From Sphingobium indicum B90A (GTDB taxonomy: Bacteria; Pseudomonadota; Alphaproteobacteria; Sphingomonadales; Sphingomonadaceae), in assembly GCF_000264945.2 (NCBI RefSeq), contig NZ_CP013070.1:2976001-3040000 (forward strand): DNA of 64,000 nt, given 5' to 3'. Positions 35,040-44,881 of this stretch are shown in pieces (position 1 is the first letter of the stretch; the number at the start of each line of letters is the position of its first letter). The notes under the pieces were generated by a model, which saw nothing but the letters and a program-made list of their open reading frames with translations, made no database searches and was not told the DNA's origin. Both the position numbers and the translations under genes were made by a program.

Positions 35040-37541
35040 TTAGAACTTCATCCGCAAGCTGGCCTGGTAGTTCGGCCCAAAAAGCGGGCGGCCCAGGAAC
35101 ACACCGCCACCGTCGACACCACTGCCGACGACGCGACTGTTCCCTTCAGTGATCCCCAACGTGTTCGTTACGTTGGTGCCCGTAAACGCCAGTGTCATTC
35201 CATTCTCGAATTCGAATGATGCGCCAATGTCGAGCGTCTCGTAGCCCGGAAGGGGTTGAAGGTTCTGGAGATCGGCGTAGCGCTTTGTCACAAAGGTTCC
35301 GGTGGCGTAAAGTGTCAGTCCGCCAATCGGTGTGTCGATTGTGTAGCTCGGCGTCACGCGGGCTTGAAAATCGGGCTGGCGCAGCACCTGATTGCCGGTG
35401 ATGCCGGGGCCGCCTGCAGTATATTTGCCGTGCTGATACGCACCCGAAGCGGAGACCGAGAAGCCTTCGAACGGACGGATGACGCCATCGAACTCAAGAC
35501 CATAAGTGTCTGAACTGGTAAGGTAGCGAAGCAGAGTGCCGTCGGCGAGAAGCTGCGACGACGGTTGGCCCTGGAACTTGTTGTAGAAGCCTGTGAGGTT
35601 CAGAGCAAACCAAGAGCCGCGTGATTTGATACCACCCTGGATCTGATCGACATTGGTAATCTGCGTCACACCGGCGCGCAAATCGTCGAACGTCGGCAAG
35701 GAGTAGCCCTTGTTATAGCCGATAAACGCGTTGAAATCAGGAGCGATTTCGTAGTTCGCGTCAACGTTGAACGCGCCGCGAGAGCCGCTGTAGTCCACAG
35801 GTCGCGTGCTCGGCAGGAGGACCGAAACGTTGTAGTCGTAAAGCGCGAGCGGATCGGTCGAGATCATTGTCTTGGTTGAGTTCTGGAAAGTCGCGTCGAT
35901 AGTTTCCCACTCGTAGCGGCCACCGATATCGACCTTTAGACGATCGGTGATGTCCCACTGATCCGTCACGAAGACCGCAGTGTTGCGACCATTGTAGATG
36001 TTGTGCAGCGCGAGAGCCGTCGGTCCATAGACACCGCTTCCGTTGGTGACGCGAACACCGTTGTTCAGCACCAAATTGATGGGCTGGGCATTGTTCTGCA
36101 CCGTCATCAGCTGCTGATGGCCGGTGTACCAGGTGTCGTCGGAACTATAGTCCGCGAAATAGACACCAGCGGTCAGCCGGTTGCCCGAGAAGAGCTCCGT
36201 GGACAGGCGTGCCTCATCTTGAAACGATCGGATCTTCTTGTTGACGTAGAACACCCCGATACCGATCACGCGGGTGTTCAGGTCGGTGAGCGCTGCTCCC
36301 GAACTGATGAGTGTTGCGGTGCCAGCGGTTGCAGGGCGACCCGCCGCCGCGAGAGCTGCCGCGTTGCTGTTGGCCGTAGTGATCTGGCTGTTGATGAAGG
36401 AACCAAGGGTTACCGGAGTCGCGCCAGTAAATTGGGCTATTGTCGGTGCATTGCCAGCGGAATAGGCAAGCTTGTTCGAGAAGGAGAACGCACCGAATTG
36501 CTTGTCGAAATCGAGCCCGACAAGCTTCAGATCTATGCCGCGCCCGCGCGAAAGATCGACCGTTTTCGAAACGGGCGTGTTCGTCCCGTTCGAGGCGATA
36601 TCGAACGTGACGATACGGTTCGCGTTACCTAAGAAAGTGTCTCGGGTCGGGTCGAAGCCAGGATAGGGTTGCAGCGAGATCTGGTCGCCGGTGCCCTCGC
36701 GGATGAGCGGGACCGCCGTGAAGAAGGCGTTCCGATCATATGTGTTCCTTGCGTAAAGCGTGAAGGATCCACCATCCTCAAACTCCTTCATCAGCGTTCC
36801 ACTGATCTGATGACCGTCGTCTGCGGGGAATTGGGTGTTCCGGACGCCCTTCGCGTTACGATAAAAGCCGCCGACGCTTGCGTACCAGCCGTTTCCGACG
36901 TCTGCCCCATAGTAGCCGTCGATCCGATAAAATGACCCGGTGCCCACTGTCGCCATGAGCACGCCGCCCGGATCGGATTTTCCGTTCTTCTGGACGAAGT
37001 TCACAGTGGCACCGGGCTGGCCGTTGCCGAGGAGCACAGCTTGCCCGCCAATGGTCGTTTCGACCCGCTTGACCGTCTCGTCGAGACGGAACTGGGTGGA
37101 ATTGTCCAGGAAGGAGAGACTGGATGCCGGGTAGATCGGAAGTGAATCGATTTGCATCGTAACGAACTTGGCGTCGCCACCGGTAGGAAATCCGCGCACC
37201 ATGACGTTGGGGCCGGATACGCCGCTGGTGGTTTCTGCCCAGACGCCGGGCACGAGCTTAAGAACGTCTGCAGCACTGATCGGAGCGGCCGTCCGGATCG
37301 CGTCGCTGGAAATCGAGGTCACCGCATATCCCGCCTCCAGCTTACGCTGGCCATTTGGGTCGGCCGATCCCACTACAACGATCTCGTTTTCGTCCGTAGT
37401 CCGGGCGGCGCTGGTCTGCGGTGCGGCCGAAGTCGCAGCGGCGGGCGCTACTGCCCCCGAGCTTGACTGGGCGTAAGCCACGGTCGGCAAGGCGACCGCT
37501 GCGGCGGTGGCGAGAAGGCAATTTCGAAAATCGAGGCGCAT
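35040..37541 (-). CDS. TonB-dependent receptor, second copy
   Basis: An 833-aa outer-membrane receptor. The ATG at 37,541 follows GGGGGA and opens a signal peptide (MRLDFRNCLLATAAAVALPT, cleavage at AYAQ). A TonB-box-like DENEIVVVGSA precedes the plug, which has PNVMVRGFPTGGDAKFVTMQ and LLGNGQPGATVNFVQKNG. The rest is a 22-strand-like barrel ending in an aromatic-terminated strand (YQASLRMKF). It lacks the STN domain present in its neighbour. The plug regions of the two receptors are clearly paralogous. It probably imports the trehalase substrate. Confidence 0.9.
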   Translation of the reverse strand: MRLDFRNCLLATAAAVALPTVAYAQSSSGAVAPAAATSAAPQTSAARTTDENEIVVVGSADPNGQRKLEAGYAVTSISSDAIRTAAPISAADVLKLVPGVWAETTSGVSGPNVMVRGFPTGGDAKFVTMQIDSLPIYPASSLSFLDNSTQFRLDETVKRVETTIGGQAVLLGNGQPGATVNFVQKNGKSDPGGVLMATVGTGSFYRIDGYYGADVGNGWYASVGGFYRNAKGVRNTQFPADDGHQISGTLMKEFEDGGSFTLYARNTYDRNAFFTAVPLIREGTGDQISLQPYPGFDPTRDTFLGNANRIVTFDIASNGTNTPVSKTVDLSRGRGIDLKLVGLDFDKQFGAFSFSNKLAYSAGNAPTIAQFTGATPVTLGSFINSQITTANSNAAALAAAGRPATAGTATLISSGAALTDLNTRVIGIGVFYVNKKIRSFQDEARLSTELFSGNRLTAGVYFADYSSDDTWYTGHQQLMTVQNNAQPINLVLNNGVRVTNGSGVYGPTALALHNIYNGRNTAVFVTDQWDITDRLKVDIGGRYEWETIDATFQNSTKTMISTDPLALYDYNVSVLLPSTRPVDYSGSRGAFNVDANYEIAPDFNAFIGYNKGYSLPTFDDLRAGVTQITNVDQIQGGIKSRGSWFALNLTGFYNKFQGQPSSQLLADGTLLRYLTSSDTYGLEFDGVIRPFEGFSVSASGAYQHGKYTAGGPGITGNQVLRQPDFQARVTPSYTIDTPIGGLTLYATGTFVTKRYADLQNLQPLPGYETLDIGASFEFENGMTLAFTGTNVTNTLGITEGNSRVVGSGVDGGGVFLGRPLFGPNYQASLRMKF

Positions 37542-37732
37542 TTTGGTCCCCCCAGCAGGTTTGTGGGAGGACGCGCTTCCGTCTCCCAAATTGGACGCGG
37601 TTGATCCGCTTCCGCTGAGGAGATGCTTTTGGCTAAAAAATTCCGGCTATCGGCCTGCGAATTTTTCTGAGGAAGTTGGGTCCGCCGCGCAAAGCAAAGG
37701 CCCTACCTCACACCTGAGTGGCGCGCTTCGCC

Positions 37733-40468
37733 TCAAAATCGATAGCCGAAGGACACAGTCAAATTCCGGCCGAACAACGGGCGGGCGATGACAGGTCCCG
37801 ACGTTAGAACGGCGCCTAGTACGCGAGTGTTTCCTTCGGTTAGGCCGAAGGTGTCGAGCAGATTCTGACCGATCAAATTAATGTAAACGCCGTTGTCGAG
37901 TCTGAAGTGAAGCCCCGCATCGACTGTCGCGTATGGCGGAAGCCGTTGAAGGTTCTCGACATCTGAATAGCGCACCCCCACATATGTGTAGGTTCCAGTG
38001 ACTTTCAGGTCGGCGCTGCCAACTTTTGCTGTGTATGAGGGCGAGACGGCGAATTGTAGATTTGGTTGACGGACTATGCGGTGCCCCGCGTTACCGCCAA
38101 ATCCCTTGTACCGACCATCTTCATATGTGCCGCGGAACTCGATCGACCATCCCTCGCTAGGTTGAACCTCAGTCTCGATTTCGATACCTGCCGCTCGCGC
38201 TCCCCCCGTAAGTACGATCGACCCGATCGTGCCGTCGGGCTGTGCGAGCAATCGCGTGAACTGGAGGCCCGAAAACAGATTAAGGAAGGTGTTGATCGAA
38301 GCCCGGACCGGCCCGTCGGCGTAGTCGACGCCTGCTTCGAATACGTTGGCTGACTGCGTTCGCTGATCTCCGATTCGCAGCTTGTCAAAGCTTTGCAGAT
38401 TGGAGCCGCGATTCATGCGCGCGTGAAGCGTCAGACGGTCGGGGACAAGTCTTTGCACGATGCCAGCGGCCCAGGACACTCGGTAGGCATCATCGACGAG
38501 CGGTCTGGACGTCGTCAGCAGTCGGGCTCCGTTGTTATTGTAAATCGTCAGTGGATTGCCGTCGAAATCGTTGCCGGTTAGGACATTTTGCACGCCCCCC
38601 CGTAGGGACTGATGTTCAATCCGAATACCGGCGTCGATGGTGGTAGAGTCAGAGGCCGACCATTTGTCGCTCAGGAACAGCGCTACATTTGTGCTGTCGC
38701 TGCCGCCCACGACCTGGCCGGTGGTGGCGCTCACGAATCCATCTCGGCTGGCCTGCACCCCATTGTTCAATCGGAGGTCGATGCGTCGTGCATTCGGCTC
38801 TGCTAGAAGTAGCAGATTGTTCCCCAAGAGGCGTAGGTCTTCGGATTTCGATTTCGCGATGAAGAATCCCGCAGTGAGCTTGTGCTCCGTGCCAATCGTC
38901 CGGGTCACGCGAAACTCATCCGTGATCGAGGAGATTCTTTCGCTAATCGACCAAAGCCCTGCCGTAAGGACATAGCGATCTGGCGTGATTGGCAGCCCGT
39001 TGGACGCGAGAGAACCTTGTCCCGACGACGCGAGACCCGCAGCGGCAACAATACGTGGATCGCCATTGGCTCGCGCGATGGTTTTGGAGAGATATTGGCC
39101 GAGGGTCTCGGGGACTGGTCCTGTAAACAGTCCAATCGTATTCGCGTCGCCAGCGGTCACATTGAGTCGATTTGTGATCTTGATGCTCTCGTCCGGAGAC
39201 CACTCGAAGCTCATACCTGCGAGAAAGAGAGCAACGCCACGTCCCTCGCTCAAGTCGACTGAGCGCGATTGCCCGGGGCCATTTTCGATCGCTAGCCGCC
39301 GCGTATCGTTTCCTATCAGCGTATCACGAAGAGGGTCGAAGCCGGGCAAGGCGTTGAAGTTGCCTTTACCGTCAGCAAGCAAGGGAACTCCGGTGTAAAA
39401 GGCGTTTCGATCCCGCGTGTAGCGAGCGTAGGCGGTGACCCTGCCGCCCTCGAACTCATGCGTGATGTTGGCCGTGATTTGGCCACCCAAGTCAGCGGGA
39501 AATTGCGTATGTCGGAGGCCGTCGGAGGCGCGGTAAAATCCGCCGATTGCGAAAACGGTTTTCGGTGTGATCGGTCCAGTGAGGTAGGCATCGGCGCGCC
39601 GGGTGCCGTAGTCCGTGGTCGATAGGCGGAGACCACCTTCCAACTCGAGCGTTCCGGTGCGCTGTATGAAGTTCATGACCGCGCCGGGCTGACCGTTGGC
39701 GTAGATCGGACTCGTGCCGCCTCGTAATATCTCGACGCGATCGATCATGTCGTCGACCCGGAACAGGGTCGTATTCTCGCTGAACGCCAGTTCAGTCGGA
39801 GGGTAAATCGGCGCGCCGTCCAACTGCACGGTGAGAAAAGGAGCATCCCCGGTCGTTGGGAAACCGCGCACGAAGACGTTGGCTCCAGTCGCTCCTCCTG
39901 TGGTTTCTGCCCAAATGCCGGGAGCCAACTTTAAGATGTCGGCGGTGTTGTTCGGCGCTAGCTCACGGATTCGGTCGAGGGTCACGGTCGTGATCGCTAG
40001 CCCGGCATCCAATTTTCGCTCGGGCTGGATTGTGCCGGTCACGACGATATCAGGATCGGGATTTTGCTCACGCGGTAACTCGGCCTTTGGTTGAACTGGA
40101 GCCCGAGGTTGCCGTGGCGACGGCATTCTAGTTACCCGCTTCACGACGCGGGGTCTTGCGGCCAGGCTGATTGCATTGCCGTTACGCGCGATCACGAATA
40201 ACGCCGTCCCGCGAAGCAGTCGCCTGAGTCCTTCGTCAACTGACAGACGCCCCCGTACCGCGCGCGTCCTCAGTCCGTCGATATTCGCCGGAGCAACGAT
40301 TTGTATTTTCGCCTGCCGGGCAAATTCCGGGATACCGGTGACCGCCCGTTGCTCGGGAACATCAAAGTCGACCTTCTGTGCGAGCGCAGGGGCTGGGGCG
40401 AGCAAGAACGCTGGCGCGAGGAGGGCGCACAACTCCCTTCCGGGAAATGAAAACCGCGTACTAACCAA
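37733..40468 (-). CDS. Transducing TonB-dependent receptor with STN domain
   Basis: A 911-aa receptor. A signal peptide (LLAPAPALAQ) is followed by an STN domain at residues about 35-105 (AVTGIPEFARQAKIQIVAPA through LRRLLRGTALFVIARNGNAI), the module that contacts a FecR anti-sigma factor. The TonB box is DIVVTG, and the plug has ANVFVRGFPTTGDAPFLTVQ and IYANGQPGAVMNFIQRTG. The barrel ends NLTVSFGYRF. Receptors of this FecA type signal substrate binding to the sigma factor through FecR. Both partners are encoded just upstream. Confidence 0.9.
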   Translation of the reverse strand: MVSTRFSFPGRELCALLAPAFLLAPAPALAQKVDFDVPEQRAVTGIPEFARQAKIQIVAPANIDGLRTRAVRGRLSVDEGLRRLLRGTALFVIARNGNAISLAARPRVVKRVTRMPSPRQPRAPVQPKAELPREQNPDPDIVVTGTIQPERKLDAGLAITTVTLDRIRELAPNNTADILKLAPGIWAETTGGATGANVFVRGFPTTGDAPFLTVQLDGAPIYPPTELAFSENTTLFRVDDMIDRVEILRGGTSPIYANGQPGAVMNFIQRTGTLELEGGLRLSTTDYGTRRADAYLTGPITPKTVFAIGGFYRASDGLRHTQFPADLGGQITANITHEFEGGRVTAYARYTRDRNAFYTGVPLLADGKGNFNALPGFDPLRDTLIGNDTRRLAIENGPGQSRSVDLSEGRGVALFLAGMSFEWSPDESIKITNRLNVTAGDANTIGLFTGPVPETLGQYLSKTIARANGDPRIVAAAGLASSGQGSLASNGLPITPDRYVLTAGLWSISERISSITDEFRVTRTIGTEHKLTAGFFIAKSKSEDLRLLGNNLLLLAEPNARRIDLRLNNGVQASRDGFVSATTGQVVGGSDSTNVALFLSDKWSASDSTTIDAGIRIEHQSLRGGVQNVLTGNDFDGNPLTIYNNNGARLLTTSRPLVDDAYRVSWAAGIVQRLVPDRLTLHARMNRGSNLQSFDKLRIGDQRTQSANVFEAGVDYADGPVRASINTFLNLFSGLQFTRLLAQPDGTIGSIVLTGGARAAGIEIETEVQPSEGWSIEFRGTYEDGRYKGFGGNAGHRIVRQPNLQFAVSPSYTAKVGSADLKVTGTYTYVGVRYSDVENLQRLPPYATVDAGLHFRLDNGVYINLIGQNLLDTFGLTEGNTRVLGAVLTSGPVIARPLFGRNLTVSFGYRF

Positions 40469-40530
40469 GGAAAATTGTCCGCGCCCGAACGTGCTCCGTT
40501 CGGTAGATGCTTGAGCACATCAATTTCCGG

Positions 40531-41562
40531 CTATGCCGATTGCAGTTTTTTCCCCGAAATTCGTATGACATCGCCCTGGCTCGTGACGCTACCGCCGAAG
40601 CTGGCTGCAACAGCCACCGCAAACCCGCGTGGGTCGTTGGCTTTGAAGAGCCCGGTAATACGTTGTTTAGCCAAGTCGGGGTCTGCCACGACGATCCGCG
40701 CCGAGCCGTAGCGGTCAAACGCGCGGACCGCATCTGCGAGCAATTCCCCGCCGAAGGAGAGCATGCCTTCGCGCCACGCCAGAAACTGCTCTTGCTGTGG
40801 GGGCGCAACTGATCGCACTTCACTGGCCTGTAAATTAGCGTCGGATGCGAGGGTAAGCGCATGATCCTTTTCCAGCGTGAGCTTTCGCTCCCGACCGAAA
40901 AAGCTCGGCGACTGTGAGATCAGCAACCGTCCCTCGGTAACGAGCGCAACAACGGGCATGTCCACGAGATTCTGAAGTCCAAACGCACCCTTCGCCATCT
41001 GCAGCAAAAGGCTCCCTGCTTGAATAATGACAGGGTTTTTCTGCCATCGCGTGACATCCAAAAAAGCTTTTCCTCGGACGAGCGACAACTTCCGCTCGTT
41101 GGATGACAGCGCGACATCAACGCGGGAATCGGTATCGAGCGTGAGCATCGTTCCATCTTTGAGAGCGATATGCCGTATTTCGCCAACGCCACTTTCTAAT
41201 GTGCGGTAACGCTCCAACCCGATCAAATAGGCTGCAGCAACCGATGCGGCGAGAGCGCCGCCCCCTCCAAGAACCATCCGCCGATTAAATCGAGGGACGG
41301 GGACCGCGTCTTCCATCGGCGCGTCGACCGTCGGTGCGAGATCGGCAGCCGGCATCTCGCCAAGCGCATTGGCCCGCTCCGCATGGATCCATGCAGCTTG
41401 CGCACGAACAAATGCGCCCAGCCGTCGGCTATCCCCTTCGAGCCATTGATCGAGTGCTACTCGCTCCGGCTCTGTAAGTCCACGCTCCGCCTTCGCTGCC
41501 CAAACGGTGGCCGCGTCTTCAATCTCGCTGGCGTGTTCGCGATTGGGCATTCTGCAGATCAA
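40531..41562 (-). CDS. fecR: FecR-type anti-sigma factor
   Basis: A 343-aa protein. The N-terminal DUF4880 cytoplasmic part (VWAAKAERGLTEPERVALDQ) binds the sigma factor. One membrane helix lies at about residues 95-117 (RMVLGGGGALAASVAAAYLI). The periplasmic FecR domain follows (YRTLESGVGEIRHIALKDGT, LTLDTDSRVDVALSSNERKL), and an STN-like C-terminal part ends GSVTSQGDVIRISGKKL. It overlaps the sigma gene by 44 bases and precedes the STN receptor, the standard surface-signalling layout. It presumably holds the sigma factor inactive until substrate is bound. Confidence 0.88.
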   Translation of the reverse strand: MICRMPNREHASEIEDAATVWAAKAERGLTEPERVALDQWLEGDSRRLGAFVRAQAAWIHAERANALGEMPAADLAPTVDAPMEDAVPVPRFNRRMVLGGGGALAASVAAAYLIGLERYRTLESGVGEIRHIALKDGTMLTLDTDSRVDVALSSNERKLSLVRGKAFLDVTRWQKNPVIIQAGSLLLQMAKGAFGLQNLVDMPVVALVTEGRLLISQSPSFFGRERKLTLEKDHALTLASDANLQASEVRSVAPPQQEQFLAWREGMLSFGGELLADAVRAFDRYGSARIVVADPDLAKQRITGLFKANDPRGFAVAVAASFGGSVTSQGDVIRISGKKLQSA

Positions 41563-42217
41563 ACTCTACGAGCGTCGGGTCCTGCCTCTTAGATGACTCT
41601 TCGGTGACATTTCCGCCATGTCCAAAGTGCCGAAGCAAAAATTTTATGCCTCTGGCGCTGTATTTCTCGACGGTGTGCTCAGCTAGTCCGAGGTGGCTGG
41701 CTGTTTCCCGCTGCGACAAGCCTTCCACACGACGAAGCCAGAAGACTTTGCGAACCTGCGGAGGCATTTCTCCAATCGCGGCCTCAACGCGGCGCAACTC
41801 TCTCTGTCCGTGCGCATGTTGTTCAGGACCAGGGGCATCGTCGACGTCACCGAGGGCCGCCAAGTCCAGAATCGAACCAATTGAGATGACCTTATTCTTC
41901 CGCAGCGTCTGCAGGAATACCGACTTTGCGACCTGCATAGCGTAGCTTCGAGGGTCGCGAATCGAGTCGACGCTCTCGATACGGGCCAGAACCGCGTAGG
42001 TCTCCTGAACAATATCATCGATGTCAGAGTCGGAGATTTGTGTCGTGCGCCTGAGCCAAGCGCGCACAGCGGGTTCGTGAGGCAACACATGTGCTGCCAA
42101 CCATCGACTACGCGCTAGGTAAGGTGCCTCCATAAAATCCGCTTCGCACGTGTTTATGACAGTCGCGCGTAAGGAGCCGACGATAGCCTTCGTTTGGCCT
42201 CTGGCGGCAGCATACAC
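41519..42217 (-). CDS. ECF RNA polymerase sigma factor (FecI type)
   Basis: A 232-aa sigma factor. Region 2 has SDIDDIVQETYAVLARIESV and DPRSYAMQVAKSVFLQTLRK. Region 4 has MPPQVRKVFWLRRVEGLSQR, then ETASHLGLAEHTVEKYSARG, the HTH. The ATG at 42,133 (204 aa) is the likely true start; residues before it do not resemble sigma region 1-2. It heads the minus-strand sugar operon and is divergent from traG. It probably drives the receptor operon when FecR is signalled. Confidence 0.85.
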   Translation of the reverse strand: MYAAARGQTKAIVGSLRATVINTCEADFMEAPYLARSRWLAAHVLPHEPAVRAWLRRTTQISDSDIDDIVQETYAVLARIESVDSIRDPRSYAMQVAKSVFLQTLRKNKVISIGSILDLAALGDVDDAPGPEQHAHGQRELRRVEAAIGEMPPQVRKVFWLRRVEGLSQRETASHLGLAEHTVEKYSARGIKFLLRHFGHGGNVTEESSKRQDPTLVEFDLQNAQSRTRQRD

Positions 42218-42421
42218 TCTCCAAAGCGTTGGGTAGGTCTACTCACTCGGGAGGTCAACGAGAATCACCCCGGCGCTCAACAGCGACACAAAGGGGAAAG
42301 TGCTGAGTGGCACCAGAGAGGTGCGTGCAGACACTAGCCCGCATCTCCACACATCGGCGCCTTTCCGCGATTTTTGACCTCGCCCTAACCGACACTCCGT
42401 CGAGCGCGGGCGGAGGCCGAC

Positions 42422-44464
42422 ATGACCCCAACGAAGCTACTCATTGGACAGATCCTCGTCGTGCTTGCGATCATCCTCGCGAGCATCTGGGTCGCGACTC
42501 AATGGGCGGCAGCTGAGCTGGCCTACCAAACCGAACTTGGTTCTCCATGGTTCGTCGCATTTGGCCGACCGATTTATCATCCCTGGTCAATCTTCCCGTG
42601 GTGGTTCTCCTTCGACGCCTACGCCCCGATCATCTTCGATGAGGCTGGCGCAATCGCGGCGGCCGGCGGTTTCATTGGGTGCGGCGCCGCGATCTTCGGA
42701 TCCCTTTGGCGCGCTCGCCAGCCGAATAACCTCACCACATACGGTTCGGCCCGCTGGGCGGTGCACAAGGATATCAAGGCTGCCAGGCTATTCGACGATC
42801 GCGGCGTCGCGCTCGGTCGGATCGGTGCCAGCGATCTCCGCCATGACGGCCCCGAACATGTCATGGCCTTCGCGCCGACGCGCTCCGGAAAAGGCGTCGG
42901 CCTCGTCGTGCCCACCCTCCTGTCCTGGACCGGTTCGACCGTCGTTCACGACATCAAGGGCGAGAACTGGCAACTGACCGCCGGCTGGCGCGCGCGCTTC
43001 TCGCACTGCCTGCTGTTCAACCCGACCGACGCCCGCTCAGCCCGCTACAATCCGCTGCTCGAAGTTCGCCGCGGCGTAAACGAAGTGCGCGACGTCCAGA
43101 ACATCGCCGACATTCTGGTCGATCCCGAAGGGGCGCTTGAGCGTCGCAACCACTGGGAAAAGACCAGCCATTCGTTGCTGGTCGGCGCCATCCTCCATGT
43201 CCTCTACGCCGAGGAAGAGAAGACGCTGGCCCGCGTCGCGACCTTCCTCTCCGATCCGCAGCGCAGCTTTGCCGCGACGCTGTGCCGGATGATGGCGACC
43301 AATCATCTCGGCACCGAAGAAGCACCGCTTGTGCATCCGGTCGTCGCCTCAGCCGCTCGCGAACTTCTCAACAAGAGCGAGAATGAACGCTCAGGCGTGC
43401 TGTCGACGGCGATGTCGTTCCTCGGTCTCTACCGCGATCCCACCATCGCGGCCGTGACCGCCGCGTCCGACTGGCGCATAGTCGATCTTGTCGAGGCAGC
43501 GCATCCGATCTCGCTCTACCTCGTCGTGCCGCCCTCCGACATCAGCCGTACCAAGCCGCTGGTCCGCCTGATCCTCAACCAGATCGGTCGCCGGCTGACC
43601 GAGGAACTGCACGGGACCGGCAAGGACGGTGAAGCCGCGCAGGGCCGTCATCGCCTGCTGATGATGCTGGACGAGTTCCCGGCGCTGGGCCGCCTCGACT
43701 TCTTCGAGACGAGCCTCGCCTTCCTCGCCGGCTATGGCGTGCGCGCCTTCCTGATCGCGCAGAGCCTCAACCAGATCGAGAAGGCCTATGGCGAGCACAA
43801 CGCCATTCTCGACAACTGCCATGTGCGCATCGCCTTCGCCACGAACGACGAGCGCACCGCCAAGCGGATTTCGGATGCGCTGGGCACCGCGACCGAGCAG
43901 CGCGCGATGCGCAACTATGCCGGGCACCGGCTCGCGCCCTGGCTCGCGCATGTCATGGTCAGCCGGCAGGAGACCGCCCGCGCCCTGCTAACGCCGGGCG
44001 AGGTCATGCAGCTCGCGCCGACCGACGAGCTGGTGCTGATCTCGGGGCATCCGCCGATCCGCGCCAAGAAACTGCGCTACTATGAGGACCGCCGCTACAC
44101 CGCGCGCGTCCTGCCCGCGCCGGCCCTCAACGCCGACGGCTACCGTGATCTTCCCACCGCCCGTCCCGACGACTGGGCCGGACATGTCCGCGGTGCCGAC
44201 ATGCGCCTGGTCGGCAGCGCCGATGGCGAGGAAGGCGCCGACGCCGGCGGACTCGAACAGGCCCGCCATCCCGCGCACGAGATCGAGCACGCCCCGGTGG
44301 TCGAGCCCGAGATCGCCGATCCGCTCGGCCTCGGCGAGGACGACGGTGACCAGGCCGCGGAGCGCCGCGCCATGGATCGCGTCCAGCAACTCGGGACCGC
44401 GCGCACGGTCTATGGCCTCGATGCCGCCTCGGGCCGCCCCGACGACCTGCACCTGGGGTTCTGA
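42422..44464 (+). CDS. traG: Conjugative coupling protein TraG (VirD4)
   Basis: A 680-aa type IV coupling protein that docks the relaxase-DNA complex at the transfer channel. Two N-terminal membrane helices (LLIGQILVVLAIILASIWVA; AGAIAAAGGFIGCGAAIFGS) precede Walker A AFAPTRSGKGVGLVVPTL and the Walker B-like LLMMLDEFPALGRLDFF. GGAGG precedes the ATG. It opens the tra/trb cluster, followed after 3 bases by the RHH gene. No relaxase gene lies immediately upstream as would be usual; the sugar locus does, on the opposite strand. Confidence 0.95.
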   Translation: MTPTKLLIGQILVVLAIILASIWVATQWAAAELAYQTELGSPWFVAFGRPIYHPWSIFPWWFSFDAYAPIIFDEAGAIAAAGGFIGCGAAIFGSLWRARQPNNLTTYGSARWAVHKDIKAARLFDDRGVALGRIGASDLRHDGPEHVMAFAPTRSGKGVGLVVPTLLSWTGSTVVHDIKGENWQLTAGWRARFSHCLLFNPTDARSARYNPLLEVRRGVNEVRDVQNIADILVDPEGALERRNHWEKTSHSLLVGAILHVLYAEEEKTLARVATFLSDPQRSFAATLCRMMATNHLGTEEAPLVHPVVASAARELLNKSENERSGVLSTAMSFLGLYRDPTIAAVTAASDWRIVDLVEAAHPISLYLVVPPSDISRTKPLVRLILNQIGRRLTEELHGTGKDGEAAQGRHRLLMMLDEFPALGRLDFFETSLAFLAGYGVRAFLIAQSLNQIEKAYGEHNAILDNCHVRIAFATNDERTAKRISDALGTATEQRAMRNYAGHRLAPWLAHVMVSRQETARALLTPGEVMQLAPTDELVLISGHPPIRAKKLRYYEDRRYTARVLPAPALNADGYRDLPTARPDDWAGHVRGADMRLVGSADGEEGADAGGLEQARHPAHEIEHAPVVEPEIADPLGLGEDDGDQAAERRAMDRVQQLGTARTVYGLDAASGRPDDLHLGF

Positions 44465-44467
44465 CCG

Positions 44468-44881
44468 ATGGAAAAGGTCCGCCACCAACTGTTCCTGCCA
44501 AAGCCGCTCTCCGACCGGCTCGAAGCGCTTGCCGCAAAACCCGGCGCCAGCAAGTCGTCGATCCTCGTCGACGCCGTCACCGCTTGGCTCAACCGCCGCG
44601 GAGCCTCCGAGTTGGAAGATCGGTTCGCGATCCGGCTCGACCGGCTGACCCAGGCGATCGGCCGGGTCGACCGCGACACCTATGTCGTCCTCGAGACGCT
44701 GGCCCTGTTCATCCGGTTCGAACTCGCGATCCAGACGCCGCTTGCTGAAAACGACCAGGCCGGCCGCGCGCTCGGCGCGAAGCGGTTCGAGGCCTTTGTG
44801 ACGCAGGTTGGCCGTCAGGTCTCGACCGGACGTCGTTCCCTCGGGTCCGCACCAGCCGCAAATGCGGAGGACGGCGAATGA
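44468..44881 (+). CDS. Ribbon-helix-helix (CopG-like) protein
   Basis: A 137-aa protein. Residues 1-45 (VRHQLFLPKPLSDRLEALAA followed by SKSSILVDAVTAWLNRRGAS) fit a ribbon-helix-helix DNA-binding domain. A helical middle part has ETLALFIRFELAIQTPLAEN. Genes of this type sit between traG and trbB in Tn4371-like ICEs and are presumed regulators of transfer. It overlaps trbB by 4 bases. Confidence 0.8.
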   Translation: MEKVRHQLFLPKPLSDRLEALAAKPGASKSSILVDAVTAWLNRRGASELEDRFAIRLDRLTQAIGRVDRDTYVVLETLALFIRFELAIQTPLAENDQAGRALGAKRFEAFVTQVGRQVSTGRRSLGSAPAANAEDGE

